Assembly: GCA_964613215.1 (NCBI GenBank)
Contig: CAZTHK010000001.1
Span: forward strand, 1-64,000
Origin: CAZTHK01 sp964613215
GTDB taxonomy: Bacteria > Krumholzibacteriota > Krumholzibacteriia > Krumholzibacteriales > CAZTHK01
Length of the DNA: 64,000 nucleotides
Reading direction: 5' to 3'
Below the pieces are notes generated by a model. That model worked only from the letters and a program-made list of their open reading frames with translations, made no database searches and was not told where the DNA came from. This document shows positions 18,337-27,963 of the stretch, one piece after another. How positions within the stretch are numbered: the first letter of the stretch is position 1; each line of letters opens with the position of its first letter. The position numbers and the translations under genes are program-made.

Positions 18337-19404
18337 TTATGATTCGCTGACCTGCTGATCCGGTTTTTCAGCTGAGGGAACCTCGGAGCCAAGCAGTAGT
18401 GCAAGCCACCTGGTGTCCCGGCGGCTTTCCATGATTATCTTGACCGTCACTGTCAGAACCACCGATAGCAGCATTCCTACCGGTCCCAGTACCCATCCCC
18501 AGAAAATCAATGAGAGGAAAACCACCAGGGTGGACAGGCCCAGCCGCTTACCCATCAGTCTTGGCTCTACCAGATTGGCCATTACCATATTGATCAGCAG
18601 GTAACCTATGGTAACACCGATTGCCCCTCCCAGCCCCATCTGGATAAAGGCCTGAAGGATAGCGGGTATGGATGCAATGATAGACCCGATATTGGGGACA
18701 TAGTTGAGAAGAAATGCAAACAGCCCCCACAGGAGAGGATAGTCAACCCCTATGATCATCAGAAATATGGCTACCAGAGCTCCGGTCATGAAGCTGATGA
18801 AGGTCTTTATGGCAAGGTAGTGTTTTACTTCGTTGGTGATCTGTTTGATCTTGTCCATGGTTTTCTGGGGTTGGTGTAAGACGGCGAACATCTTTTCCGG
18901 AAAACTGGATGCCTCCAGCAGCATAAAGATGACGGTTACCAGGATCAGGAACCCATTGGTTAAAACATCACCCAGTCCATTGAACAGCCTGGCCACCAGC
19001 TGCATGACTTTTCCCGGGTCGAATACTTCCACCAGCTTCAGCCTGGAGGTGTCAATACCCCTTTCCCCCAGCAGGTCCAGAAGTGTCTTGTATTGCTGGT
19101 TGATCTTTTTGCTGTAGAAGGGGATATTCCTGTAAAACTCGTTCAGGGATGATCCTATAAGGCTTCCCAGGGAATAGACTATCAGAAGTATGCCCCCTAC
19201 TACGATGATTATGGATAGCCAGGTGGGAAGACCTTTTCTTTTCAACCAGAACAGGGGAGCCGAGCATATGATGGAGATGAAAACGGCCAGCAGGAATGGG
19301 ACGATTATCGAAGCTGCTGCCTTTAGCCCCGCCACTACAATAACAAAGGAGGCGGCGGTTAACAGGAGCTGAGAAGTTCTTGATCTGCCGGTTATCTCTT
19401 CCAT
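18337..19404 (-). CDS. AI-2E family transporter (PF01594 permease)
   Basis: 355 residues with about eight membrane helices in the arrangement of the AI-2E/YdiK-PerM family: three helices, a long soluble segment (about 70-150, rich in KKINQQYKTLLDLLGERG), then five helices. The signature near the end includes LLNYVPNIGSIIASIPAIL and LVEPRLMGKRLGLS. Members have been linked to autoinducer export, ion/proton antiport or cell-envelope traffic, so the solute cannot be assigned. The ATG is not preceded by a Shine-Dalgarno. A TTGACA and a TATAGA lie just upstream but only 13 bp apart. Confidence 0.88.
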   Translation of the reverse strand: MEEITGRSRTSQLLLTAASFVIVVAGLKAAASIIVPFLLAVFISIICSAPLFWLKRKGLPTWLSIIIVVGGILLIVYSLGSLIGSSLNEFYRNIPFYSKKINQQYKTLLDLLGERGIDTSRLKLVEVFDPGKVMQLVARLFNGLGDVLTNGFLILVTVIFMLLEASSFPEKMFAVLHQPQKTMDKIKQITNEVKHYLAIKTFISFMTGALVAIFLMIIGVDYPLLWGLFAFLLNYVPNIGSIIASIPAILQAFIQMGLGGAIGVTIGYLLINMVMANLVEPRLMGKRLGLSTLVVFLSLIFWGWVLGPVGMLLSVVLTVTVKIIMESRRDTRWLALLLGSEVPSAEKPDQQVSES

Positions 19405-19695
19405 GATTATTATTTTCTATACAATCGGTGTGTTTGTCAATAAAAGTAATAAACAGAACTTTCCCCTTTTCAACCGTTTCAGGTTATGCCGCTGATTTTC
19501 AGTTTCCCGGTAAATCCCCGGTCCGGAGTTCCTGGCTTACTCTTTCTGATTGATGGAATGAAAAACCTGGTGCCCACTGGGACAGGGAAGTTAAATTTGC
19601 TATCACCAATTAAAGGATGTTACCCGTCACCACTGGCGACAGAACAGGGAATGCCGACTAAGCCGGCTATATTAATCCATGTATGCCAGAAAAAC

Positions 19696-20241
19696 CTACT
19701 GTGCAAACAGTCTCTTGATGCAGCCCCAGCTGGAATCAGAGACCGGGGTCTGGTCGCATTCATCCGAATCTTCCCCGTAGTTCAAGTACAGGTTTGTTAT
19801 TTTGATACAGGGCTCGGCGGGGTAACCCTCTTCGCATGTGGTAAACTGGAGGATGTCATCCGAAGAGGCAATTATTTGGATGAAAGAAGGTTCTTCCGAG
19901 GTTACATATATCAACTGATGGTATATCCAGTTCCAGTCGGACTGACATTCCGGAAAGCAGGGTGAAGGCGGAAGGGTAACCTGAAGGTCGGGATTCCACG
20001 TAACTGTACTGGTTACCACATTGGACGGAAAGCTGACATCGAATTCAGCGCATAGTAAACCGTTCTCCCCGGGCAGAACCCACACCCACATCTCTACAGG
20101 GGTCATTGGCATTTCGTTGACACACCAGCATGAATGGTTCTGGTCGGAATAGAGCCCGACATAACCCTGTGGCGGCAGCTGTGAATGTACGGCGGGAGAA
20201 ACAATCAGGAATACCAGAAGAAATACTGAAGCTTTTTTCAT
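19696..20241 (-). CDS. Secreted cysteine-containing protein of unknown function
   Basis: 181 residues with a clear signal peptide (MKKASVFLLVFLIVSPAVHS) and a ggagg ribosome site. The mature part begins GYVGLYSDQNHSCWCVN and later shows CFPECQSDWNW and LQFTTCEEGYPAEPCIKITNLYLNY, with eight or more cysteines that probably form disulfides. I have the impression that similar short proteins recur in many copies in Eisenbacteria/Krumholzibacteria-like genomes, but no function is known. There is no sorting domain. It lies 168 bp downstream of the subtilase gene on the same strand. Confidence 0.75.
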   Translation of the reverse strand: MKKASVFLLVFLIVSPAVHSQLPPQGYVGLYSDQNHSCWCVNEMPMTPVEMWVWVLPGENGLLCAEFDVSFPSNVVTSTVTWNPDLQVTLPPSPCFPECQSDWNWIYHQLIYVTSEEPSFIQIIASSDDILQFTTCEEGYPAEPCIKITNLYLNYGEDSDECDQTPVSDSSWGCIKRLFAQ

Positions 20242-20409
20242 GGTTTTTGCCTCCCCGGTAAATTTTATAAACAGAAAATCCCTTTCTATTTATTATAGAC
20301 GGAACAAGGGTTCCTTTTTACGTAATAATTTATACCGCCAGGAATAGCCAGACCTATCACCCCGGCTGTTATGCCTGCACTGTCGATTAACTGGAGTGGT
20401 GGCAGCCGG

Positions 20410-22866
20410 CTATCTGATCAGCACCAGCTTCCGGGTTCTCTTCTGGTTCCCCTGCCTGATCACGCAGAAGTACACTCCCGATGATACCGGATTGCCCTGA
20501 TGATCCTTCCCCTTCCAGCTTGCCACGTGCTCACCCCTGTTGAAGCTGCGGTCCTCCAGGGTGGTTATTCTTCTTCCCATGATGTCGTAGAGTTTGATGC
20601 TCACCCTTCCGCCTGCTGGCACATAGAATGGTATCCAGGTGGTGGGATTGAAGGGGTTGGGGTAGTTCTGGCCTATGGTCAGTACAGCCGGTGTATCTCC
20701 GCCTGCGATGTCGTCCACCCCGCTGGAGATGCCCAGCGCGCCCATCAGGCGGAGCTTGCCGTATCCCCAGGTATCATTATATACGGCACCGGTATACTGA
20801 TCGGCGGCAGCATTGGAGGTTATCATGCCGGCGATCTCGTTCATGTTGTAAGTGGGCCACTTCTGCTGAACCAGAGCCGCCCCGGCGGCCACATGGGGTC
20901 CCGCCGCGCTGGTTCCGCTGAACTGAAGGAATGAACCCAGGGGGTAATTGTCAGTATCGGTATGGGATTTGGTGGAGTACACATCGTAATTTCCCGGTGA
21001 GCAGATATCCACAAGGTGTTTCCCGTCTATCCTCTCACCCCGTCCGCTGAATTTGCTGATCTCTCCCGCTGGAACGGATCCTCCTCCTACTCCGCCGTAT
21101 CCCTCGAATCCGCGGGTGGAATAGGAACCGTTGACGAAGGCGGAATCCGAGGTAGCAGGAAAGGTAACATTCCTGTCATTGGAGCGGTAGTTATCGAAGG
21201 TTGCTCCGCCTCCCCAGGAGGAGAGGTTATCCGCTATGTTGCTGATTATCTCGATATCTGATCCGGTGGTGTTATCTGCGGTCAGATACCAGGTGCCTCC
21301 GACATCCGGATTGGAGCTCTCGTCCACATAGATATCCAGTTTGCATGTGCCCCTGCTGCTCTGGTCCAGGGATGACCATATGTAGTATCCGTCCACGTAC
21401 TGATTCCCCCCGGTTATGGTTATCTCACCCCCGTTTGGAGTTTCCAGATCAAAGGATAAATCGGAGAGTTCGGTCCGCCACAGGGTGGTCCCGTACAGCT
21501 GGGAGAGTTCATTGCCCCCGTAGCTGTCTGCGGATATGCTCAGTATCACTGTATCGGAGGCGGCTACATTGGCGATGGCGTGTTTGTTTCCTCTTCCCAG
21601 GTTTCCGGAGGGAGTCACCTGGAAGATAGTCTCCGATTCGGTGGAGATGAGTTGTTCGTCCAGTGATGAGCCGTCCAGGAACCTGTAAACGAAGCCGCCG
21701 AACTCGTAGAGCATCACATCAGCGCCCCTGTTCCTGGCCCAGGGGATAAGGTAGGACAGCTCCACATTGGAGAAGTAGTTGCCCATAAGTATTTCAGCAT
21801 CCGGTGCTATCCCGGTGAACCTGCTGGCGAAGCCGGGCCAGCCACCAGCCAGTATGCCGGATACCCCGGTGCCGTGGCCGTAATCGTCCGGGTCTGATTG
21901 AGTAAGGTCCACTCCCCTGACCCTCTCCAGCGAATCGGCATTCATGGTGGCATATATCTTGGACGTGCCCAGGGCCACCAGCTGTTCACCTGTGTCCAGC
22001 TCTCCATCCTCATCCTGATCCATCACCACGAATAGGAGTTCACCGAAGGTGGGATCACCTTCCCCGTATCCGGAACCAGGGCCGAAGTCCCTGGATCCAT
22101 TCTGGTTTGCATCGTTGTAGAGCCAGTCCCAGTATGTCTGGTAGCCGTTTCCGCTGTTGCTCGGGTTGGAGCCGCCGAATACATGGGCGTGGTCCTCTAT
22201 CTCGCCGTCGAAATAGCATAACCTCTCGCCGGAGCCGGCCACCCCGTTACCATTCAGATCGACGGCATCGGTGCATCCGTCGAAGCTTCCGTTTCCGTTC
22301 ACATCCAGCCAGTTGAAGGTATCTCCATCCGCCTTGAAAAATGCAGGATGGAATACATCTATCCCGGTATCGAAGTCGGCTATTCTCATGCCGTGCCCGG
22401 TGAGGGGATAGCCTGAGTCATCATCATAGGCCCAGGCATAGTCGGCCTCTATCTCCGGTGCACTTACATCCAGCAGGGGGTAGATGGCCGGTTTGAAGCT
22501 GGTTTCCATCCGAAGGATTTCGCTATCTTCACTCACCGTCTCGACTCTACTCCATGGTATGCTTACCGGATAGATGGCGCCGGTTCTGGCTACCTTTCCG
22601 TCTATGTAATGAAAGGTAATGCCCCGGCTCTGATAGCCGGCTATCTCGGAGGGGCTCAGTACATGATCGAATCTGATGGTGACCATGGTCCTGTCTTCTT
22701 TTATCCCTGCCTGGATCATCCTCCTCTGCTGATCCTTAAGCAGCGGGTTGGTGTTAATCTCCCTTAGTAGTTTGAGGGAGGAATTCATCTTGCTGCCTTC
22801 CGCCCGGGACTGGACGGATATAAGCAGGGCAAATATACAGATGGTTGCTATGATAAGGCGTTTCAC
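20410..22866 (-). CDS. Subtilisin-like (S8) protease with type IX-style sorting domain
   Basis: 818 residues from GTG 22864-22866, behind aaaggag. Signal peptide about 1-22; propeptide-like region to about 130; then a catalytic domain with D166 (ADFDTGID), H331 (YGHGTGVSG) and S653 (GTSAAGPHVAAG). The 165 residues between Asp and His are unusually long and hold acidic calcium-binding-like loops (DVNGNGSFDG, DLNGNG, DANQNGSRD, DQDEDGELD). About 735-818 is a FlgD-like beta domain (NYPNPFNPTTWIPF) ending in KLVLIR, the type IX sorting signal. The protein is expected on the cell surface or outside it. Confidence 0.92.
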   Translation of the reverse strand: MKRLIIATICIFALLISVQSRAEGSKMNSSLKLLREINTNPLLKDQQRRMIQAGIKEDRTMVTIRFDHVLSPSEIAGYQSRGITFHYIDGKVARTGAIYPVSIPWSRVETVSEDSEILRMETSFKPAIYPLLDVSAPEIEADYAWAYDDDSGYPLTGHGMRIADFDTGIDVFHPAFFKADGDTFNWLDVNGNGSFDGCTDAVDLNGNGVAGSGERLCYFDGEIEDHAHVFGGSNPSNSGNGYQTYWDWLYNDANQNGSRDFGPGSGYGEGDPTFGELLFVVMDQDEDGELDTGEQLVALGTSKIYATMNADSLERVRGVDLTQSDPDDYGHGTGVSGILAGGWPGFASRFTGIAPDAEILMGNYFSNVELSYLIPWARNRGADVMLYEFGGFVYRFLDGSSLDEQLISTESETIFQVTPSGNLGRGNKHAIANVAASDTVILSISADSYGGNELSQLYGTTLWRTELSDLSFDLETPNGGEITITGGNQYVDGYYIWSSLDQSSRGTCKLDIYVDESSNPDVGGTWYLTADNTTGSDIEIISNIADNLSSWGGGATFDNYRSNDRNVTFPATSDSAFVNGSYSTRGFEGYGGVGGGSVPAGEISKFSGRGERIDGKHLVDICSPGNYDVYSTKSHTDTDNYPLGSFLQFSGTSAAGPHVAAGAALVQQKWPTYNMNEIAGMITSNAAADQYTGAVYNDTWGYGKLRLMGALGISSGVDDIAGGDTPAVLTIGQNYPNPFNPTTWIPFYVPAGGRVSIKLYDIMGRRITTLEDRSFNRGEHVASWKGKDHQGNPVSSGVYFCVIRQGNQKRTRKLVLIR

Positions 22867-22976
22867 GGAATTCTCCTTTCCGGATGATTATGGTGGCGGC
22901 AGTTTATAGTTCCTGTAATCAAAATGAATCTGCTCTCCTGAAGCTGAGGATAAAAATGATAATCGTATATCTTAAT

Positions 22977-22985
22977 ATTATAACA
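22977..22985 (-). promoter_or_regulatory. Extended -10 promoter for the subtilase gene
   Basis: On the minus strand TGTTATAAT forms an extended -10 element about 110 bp upstream of the GTG start. A TTGATG lies 20 bp further upstream, too far for a standard -35, which fits an extended -10 promoter. The surrounding sequence is AT-rich. Confidence 0.4.
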
Positions 22986-23090
22986 TAAATTAAATATATT
23001 TGCATCAATAATATCCTGCGCCCGGCAGGCGTGAATTTGATTCGGACGGATTCTCCTTGACTCTATATTACTGGAGGAAAACGGGAGGAG

Positions 23091-24458
23091 TTATCTGCCG
23101 AAGATCTTTTCGTGTCCTGGAGGAATGAAGTTATCCTCCCTGATATGCCTGATAATATCATCCTCCTGGTCAGCCAGGCGGGCGTAGTTATTATTTATCA
23201 GATATTCCATGTAATCTATGCCGGGGAGATTCATCAGTATGGTCTTGCAGTCGAACATCAGTCCCTCATAAATAACCGTGGAATAAACTCCTACCAGATA
23301 CTCGCTCTCAGCCAGGTAACGGTATAGATTAATATTTGAATTATCCACTACCGAGAAATTAGCCAGCTTTTCTGCTTCCACAAGGTGGGGGTATTCCTCT
23401 CTCCATCTGCTGTATTCGCCGGGGTGGAGTTTGTAGATGATATTGAAATCACTGTATTTTTGAGCGAACCGGGCGGCTATTCCGGAGAGTCTGCTGCCGA
23501 TGGTACCCTGGGATATTACAATTACCGATCTGGCGGTGGGGGAAATTCCGGCATACCTCCGGCGCATCTCCTCCAGGTAGGGGAAGCCGTATACACCGGT
23601 CTTTTCAGGGGGCAGGGGGATGGGCGTGTTCCGGTACCAGAACCGGGAGAACAGCAGCATCCGGCCGGGAAAGTAGGGTACCCTGTCACGGCCGGGATAG
23701 CTGTAACCCAGATGGTATCTGTTTATCACCCCGTGCTGAAGCTCCACTGTTTCCACTCCACTCTCCCTGCATGCGGCTATCAGGGGTTCCAGTCCGTATG
23801 AAACCACCAGATAAACCTTCTCCGGTTTTTTAATACTGATCAGCCTGCGGTAGTATTGATAATCGCGGAGGAATATTTTTATTCTCTGTTTTATCTCCTT
23901 CTTCAGAGATATATTGATATCAAAAATATTTTTTATTTCATTTTCTACCCATCCCAACAGTCTATCCGACTGCTCATCCAGGGAAATGCTCCTGAATATT
24001 CTTCTGAGCAGTGAAGAGAGGAAGAAGTGATCGTCGTAGGATCTTCTTTCTCCTGCCCTTATCAGGTGACTGTTCTGGTACATGATGTCTATTATCTCAT
24101 AGTTTCTACCCTCATCCTCCAGCTGCTCTATCAGGTTATGAGTGTATATATCGATATATCTGCCATCCACCAGTTTCTTCCTGGGATGCTGAAATATCAG
24201 TATTTCCCTGGGTTCCCTGCCTTTCACGGATCCGTAACGGTAACTGTTCCAAATGTTCAGGGGAAGTGTCTTCAGCCTGGAGAGGATACTGCCCTTGGGA
24301 GGATGGGCCTGTCCGTAAACACCCAGTTTTCTGGTTATCTGCAGGAACAGTTGAAATCTAATGATCTTCCAGAAGTAGACCCCTTCTATCTGATGATCCA
24401 GAAGACCGAATTTCTCCTCCATCTTCCAGATATGTCCACAGATTTCTTTGACTCGCAT
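23091..24458 (-). CDS. Surface-polysaccharide glycosyltransferase-like protein
   Basis: 455 residues, cytoplasmic, two-lobed GT-B-like by sequence pattern. The middle has VELQHGVINRYHLGYSYPG (about residues 240-258) and the C-terminal half IIYKLHPGEYSRW and EYLVGVYSTVIYEGL. These HP and YST/EG patterns occur in capsule-polymerising transferases, polysialyltransferase-like enzymes and glycerophosphotransferases. The donor and acceptor are unknown. No obvious operon partners. Upstream (24459-24987) is gene-free. Confidence 0.6.
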   Translation of the reverse strand: MRVKEICGHIWKMEEKFGLLDHQIEGVYFWKIIRFQLFLQITRKLGVYGQAHPPKGSILSRLKTLPLNIWNSYRYGSVKGREPREILIFQHPRKKLVDGRYIDIYTHNLIEQLEDEGRNYEIIDIMYQNSHLIRAGERRSYDDHFFLSSLLRRIFRSISLDEQSDRLLGWVENEIKNIFDINISLKKEIKQRIKIFLRDYQYYRRLISIKKPEKVYLVVSYGLEPLIAACRESGVETVELQHGVINRYHLGYSYPGRDRVPYFPGRMLLFSRFWYRNTPIPLPPEKTGVYGFPYLEEMRRRYAGISPTARSVIVISQGTIGSRLSGIAARFAQKYSDFNIIYKLHPGEYSRWREEYPHLVEAEKLANFSVVDNSNINLYRYLAESEYLVGVYSTVIYEGLMFDCKTILMNLPGIDYMEYLINNNYARLADQEDDIIRHIREDNFIPPGHEKIFGR

Positions 24459-24987
24459 AGCCTGTTTTCCCGGTTCTGGTTAATACTTTCGTATAGAAGC
24501 CGGCAACCATGAAGGACGGCAAGATTTTTCATCTCCGGATTTCCCGAATCAGCTCTGGCAAACACCTGCCGGTTCAAGCAGAAACAACTTTATCGCTCAC
24601 AGCAGGCCCCGGGATTCAGTCCACAGACCGGAACCCGGGTAATCCTCCGGATGTTGCCCTATTATATGAAGGTGGTTTATCCTGTTCAAGATGTATCATT
24701 TGGCCGGCATTCCCGGTTATGCGATTTATATCTACTCAGTCGGCGGGGAAATCAATTCCATTCATTATAATTTTGAGGGATTGAGGTTAATTGATCCCGT
24801 TTGCGGCTGGTTATCCTTCGTCCAGACCGGCGTGGCGATAGGTTTTTAGTATTTGATCCGGCCAGAGCTACCAAACCGGCTTACCATAAATTCTGGATGG
24901 ACATACCAGGTGTGTCTATGTTTAAATTCACCCGTTATAAAAACTGACAGATAATAATATTATCGTTATAACCGGTGGAGGTTAGCC
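24459..24987. other. Gene-free divergent region
   Basis: This lies between the minus-strand transferase gene and the plus-strand porin gene. I see no gene, RNA or strong hairpin. The right end is AT-rich (ataataatattatc near 24950) and carries the ggaggt ribosome site of the porin gene, so porin-operon promoters should be here. Confidence 0.4.
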
Positions 24988-26337
24988 ATGAAATCAGCCG
25001 GAGGATTCGGATGGAGGAATATTTTATATATCCCCCTGATTTTCCTGCTCCTTTCTGTAATAGCATTTCCCTGTTATGCCGGGGAGAGGGAAGGGGATGA
25101 TCCCACCTTCAGCTGGGGATTTGCAGAGAGGGTAAGGCAGACCAACCTGCTTAATGCCGTCGACCTGATGGACAGGGTAGATAATGATATGAATTTCATC
25201 AGGGTGCGCACCCGGCTGTGGGCGGAATGGAGACCCGCCGGCGGGATAAAATTCCTGATAAAGCTTAACAATGAACACCGTCACTATCTGAAACCGGACC
25301 GCGATTTCGAGATAGATGAAATAGTAATGGAGAATCTATGCCTGAGATGGGACAGGGTAGCCGGGCTGCCCCTTGATATAGTGGCGGGGCGGCAGAATTT
25401 CCGGTACGGAGAGGGGTTTCTCTATATGGATGGAGGTCCCCTGGATGGATCCAGAACAGACTATTTCAATGCAATCCGTTTTATCATCCCGGCCGGGGAG
25501 CGGTCTTTCGAGGTGCATTTCCTCTCCGATCCGGCAAAGGATGATTACCTTCCCACCATCAACAACCGGGACAGGATGCTGGTGGAATCAAAAGAAACTG
25601 CGGCCGGTATCTACTACCGGGAACGCTCCCTGGAATCAGTGGAGCTGGATGGGTATTACTTCTTCAAGGAGGAGGAGAAGGCAGAATTGCTCCACCGGCC
25701 TAACAGCAGAATCCATACAGTGGGAAGCAGGATAGTGGGGGAGTTGGGCCGGAGTATTTCTGTAACAGCAGAGGGGGCTCTGCAACTGGGAGAATGGGGA
25801 GATAGTGACCGGTTTGGATACGGGGGATACTGCTATGGCAGCCTGCGGCCCCCGGTAAGATTCGAGCCGGGACTCACCCTGGGGGTGCTGTATCTCTCCG
25901 GCGACGATGTACATACCGATAAATATGAAGGATGGAATCCCCTGTTCGGCAGGTGGCCCAAGTGGAGCGAGCTTTATATCTACACTCTGCTCAATGAGCA
26001 TGGTATAGCATACTGGAATAATCTTTTTGCTCCCCAAGGGAAGCTATCCCTGCAACTGCATGAACGTCTTGGGGTTGAATGTTCTCTCCATGCTATGTAT
26101 GCACCGGAGAGTGATTTATGTATCAGGGAAGGTGACAGGGTATGGTTTTGTCCTGACAGGATAAGCAGGACCGGAAACTACAGGGGAACCCTTACCGGGT
26201 TGAAATTCAACTGGAGGATCAATAAGTATCTGACCGGGCATCTGCTGTGGGAGCACCTCGATCCGGGAGATTTTTATAAACCGCGTTTCAGGGATTCGGC
26301 GGATTTTATCCGTTGGGAACTTTACTATAAATTTTAA
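24988..26337 (+). CDS. Alginate-export-like outer-membrane beta-barrel porin
   Basis: 449 residues with a signal peptide (about 1-31) and then alternating amphipathic strands ending in a terminal phenylalanine (WELYYKF), the outer-membrane insertion signal. The segment DIVAGRQNFRYGEGFLYMDG with SRTDYFNAIRF matches the alginate export (AlgE-like) porin family. In bacteria outside Pseudomonas such porins often sit with uptake systems. Here the gene is followed 17 bp later by a 39-residue membrane protein and then a sodium:solute symporter, so I infer import of an anionic or sugar-derived substrate across the outer membrane. Confidence 0.8.
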   Translation: MKSAGGFGWRNILYIPLIFLLLSVIAFPCYAGEREGDDPTFSWGFAERVRQTNLLNAVDLMDRVDNDMNFIRVRTRLWAEWRPAGGIKFLIKLNNEHRHYLKPDRDFEIDEIVMENLCLRWDRVAGLPLDIVAGRQNFRYGEGFLYMDGGPLDGSRTDYFNAIRFIIPAGERSFEVHFLSDPAKDDYLPTINNRDRMLVESKETAAGIYYRERSLESVELDGYYFFKEEEKAELLHRPNSRIHTVGSRIVGELGRSISVTAEGALQLGEWGDSDRFGYGGYCYGSLRPPVRFEPGLTLGVLYLSGDDVHTDKYEGWNPLFGRWPKWSELYIYTLLNEHGIAYWNNLFAPQGKLSLQLHERLGVECSLHAMYAPESDLCIREGDRVWFCPDRISRTGNYRGTLTGLKFNWRINKYLTGHLLWEHLDPGDFYKPRFRDSADFIRWELYYKF

Positions 26338-26354
26338 CCAGGCAGGTTATTAAG

Positions 26355-26474
26355 ATGGGACCATTCAATATACCCTGGTCGACCTTCATGGCTTTCGCGG
26401 TAATAGGAGTAAGTATTATTATCGCGTTGGGGTGGGCCATAATTGATACCCGGCGTGATACCGGGAGAAGCTGA
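26355..26474 (+). CDS. Small single-helix membrane protein beside the symporter
   Basis: 39 residues: MGPFNIPWSTFMAFAVIG at the start, one hydrophobic helix (about 11-31) and a charged tail DTRRDTGRS. It lies 17 bp after the porin stop and 21 bp before the symporter start, within one operon. Small accessory proteins are encoded next to many sodium:solute symporters, and this fits that pattern in size, position and topology. The ribosome site is weak (aggttatt). Confidence 0.7.
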   Translation: MGPFNIPWSTFMAFAVIGVSIIIALGWAIIDTRRDTGRS

Positions 26475-26495
26475 TAACAGAAGGAGAGAAATAAG

Positions 26496-27935
26496 GTGAG
26501 TTTAATCGGCGCATGCGTTACCGTACTGGTCATTTATATCGGGCTTCTTATCGGAGTGGGGGTATGGAGCAGCAGGAGAACTCAGACGGTGGCGGATTTT
26601 ATCATCGGCAACAGGAGTATCGGCCCCTGGGTAACCGCTCTCTCCTTTATCGCGGTGTATTTCAGCTCGGTACTGATTATCGGAGGAGGAGCATTCGGTT
26701 ACAAGTTCGGTTTGGCCACCATCTGGATCGGGGCTGTCAATGTGATTGTGGGTTGTACCCTCTGCTGGATCGTGATGGGAAGGAGGGTTAGGCTTTTTAC
26801 CGAAAGACTGGGGGTAAACACAATATCAGGTTTCTTCGCCAAGCGTTACAATTCGCCGGAGGCGGGGATATTCTCAGCTGCCATAGTGTTTATCTTCCTG
26901 ATCATATATAACGTCAGCGTGGTAAAGGGGATGGCCAATTCCTTCCAGGTGCTGATGGATCTTCCCTACTGGGCGGGGGTGGTTATCTCCGGAGCAGTTA
27001 TCATTTTCTATGTGGTGATGGGTGGTTACAAGGCGGTGGTGTGGACCGGATTCATTCAGGCCTGGGTGATGATATTCAGCCTGCTCCTGTTGACCTTCCG
27101 GACCATGCAGCATATCGGAGGATTGAGCCTGGGGGTGAGCAAGCTGGCCCGGATCGATCCCGGTCTGGTGACTTCCCCGGGTGTGTGGGGATATGCCGGT
27201 TTGATCAGTTTCTGCCTGGTAGTCAGCCTGGGTGTTTGGGGTATGCCCCAGCTGGTGATAAGATTCTATTCCATAAAGGATACCAAGACCTTCCGGCTGG
27301 GAACCGTTATCGTTACGGTGGGAGCTGCCGTAGCAGTTATTCCTTACCTCAACGGAGCCCTCTCCAGAATACTGTTTCCCTCTCTGGAGAGTGCCGATCT
27401 GGCTATTCCCTCACTTTCCAAACTTGTTCTCTCCCCCTGGGGAGCAGCTATACTGCTGGCAGGGGTGGTAGCTGCCGGGATGTCCACATTTGCGGGGGTG
27501 TTGATCATTGTTTCCAGTTCGCTGGTACGGGATATTTACAAAAATGGACTGAACAGGGAACTTACCGGCAGGCAGGAGGTGATGGCCAACCGGGTGGTCA
27601 GCGGAACTGTGGGGGTTATTGCCCTCGCCATAGCGCTTAAGCCGCCCGCCCTGATTCTGGTGCTGACCGGGTTCGCCTGGGCGGTTATTGCATCCACCAA
27701 TCTATGGCCTCTGTTCTTCGGTATCTACTGGAAACGGGCCAGCCGCCTGGCTGCATTCAGCTCCATGGTAGCCGGTTCCCTTACCGCACTTATCTGGACC
27801 TGGAGGGGCAAGCCCTTCGAAATTCACGGTTTTATTGCCGGTTCGGTGGTGGGGCTGGTAGTGATAGTGCTGATGAGTATCAAGAAATGGAATCCCCCGG
27901 AGGGGTTGATTGAGAGAATATGGGGAGAAGAATGA
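26496..27935 (+). CDS. Sodium:solute symporter (SSS family)
   Basis: 479 residues starting at GTG 26496 behind aaggagag. About 13 membrane helices in the LeuT-type arrangement. Family marks are DFIIGNRSIGPWVTALSFIA at the start, GGYKAVVWTGFIQAWVM in the fifth/sixth helix region, and AGVVAAGMSTFAGVLIIVSS near helix 9. It resembles the PanF/PutP branch; the substrate cannot be read from sequence. It belongs to the porin-small protein-symporter operon and may also drive dinB, which starts 28 bp downstream. Confidence 0.9.
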   Translation: MSLIGACVTVLVIYIGLLIGVGVWSSRRTQTVADFIIGNRSIGPWVTALSFIAVYFSSVLIIGGGAFGYKFGLATIWIGAVNVIVGCTLCWIVMGRRVRLFTERLGVNTISGFFAKRYNSPEAGIFSAAIVFIFLIIYNVSVVKGMANSFQVLMDLPYWAGVVISGAVIIFYVVMGGYKAVVWTGFIQAWVMIFSLLLLTFRTMQHIGGLSLGVSKLARIDPGLVTSPGVWGYAGLISFCLVVSLGVWGMPQLVIRFYSIKDTKTFRLGTVIVTVGAAVAVIPYLNGALSRILFPSLESADLAIPSLSKLVLSPWGAAILLAGVVAAGMSTFAGVLIIVSSSLVRDIYKNGLNRELTGRQEVMANRVVSGTVGVIALAIALKPPALILVLTGFAWAVIASTNLWPLFFGIYWKRASRLAAFSSMVAGSLTALIWTWRGKPFEIHGFIAGSVVGLVVIVLMSIKKWNPPEGLIERIWGEE

Positions 27936-27963
27936 CCTGCCGGATGAGCGTTCACTATGACAG

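Noticed and set aside
19405..19430. TTGACA and TATAGA just upstream of the AI-2E family gene, suggesting a leaderless transcript
   Set aside because: The 13-bp spacing is too short for a standard promoter and no independent support is visible.
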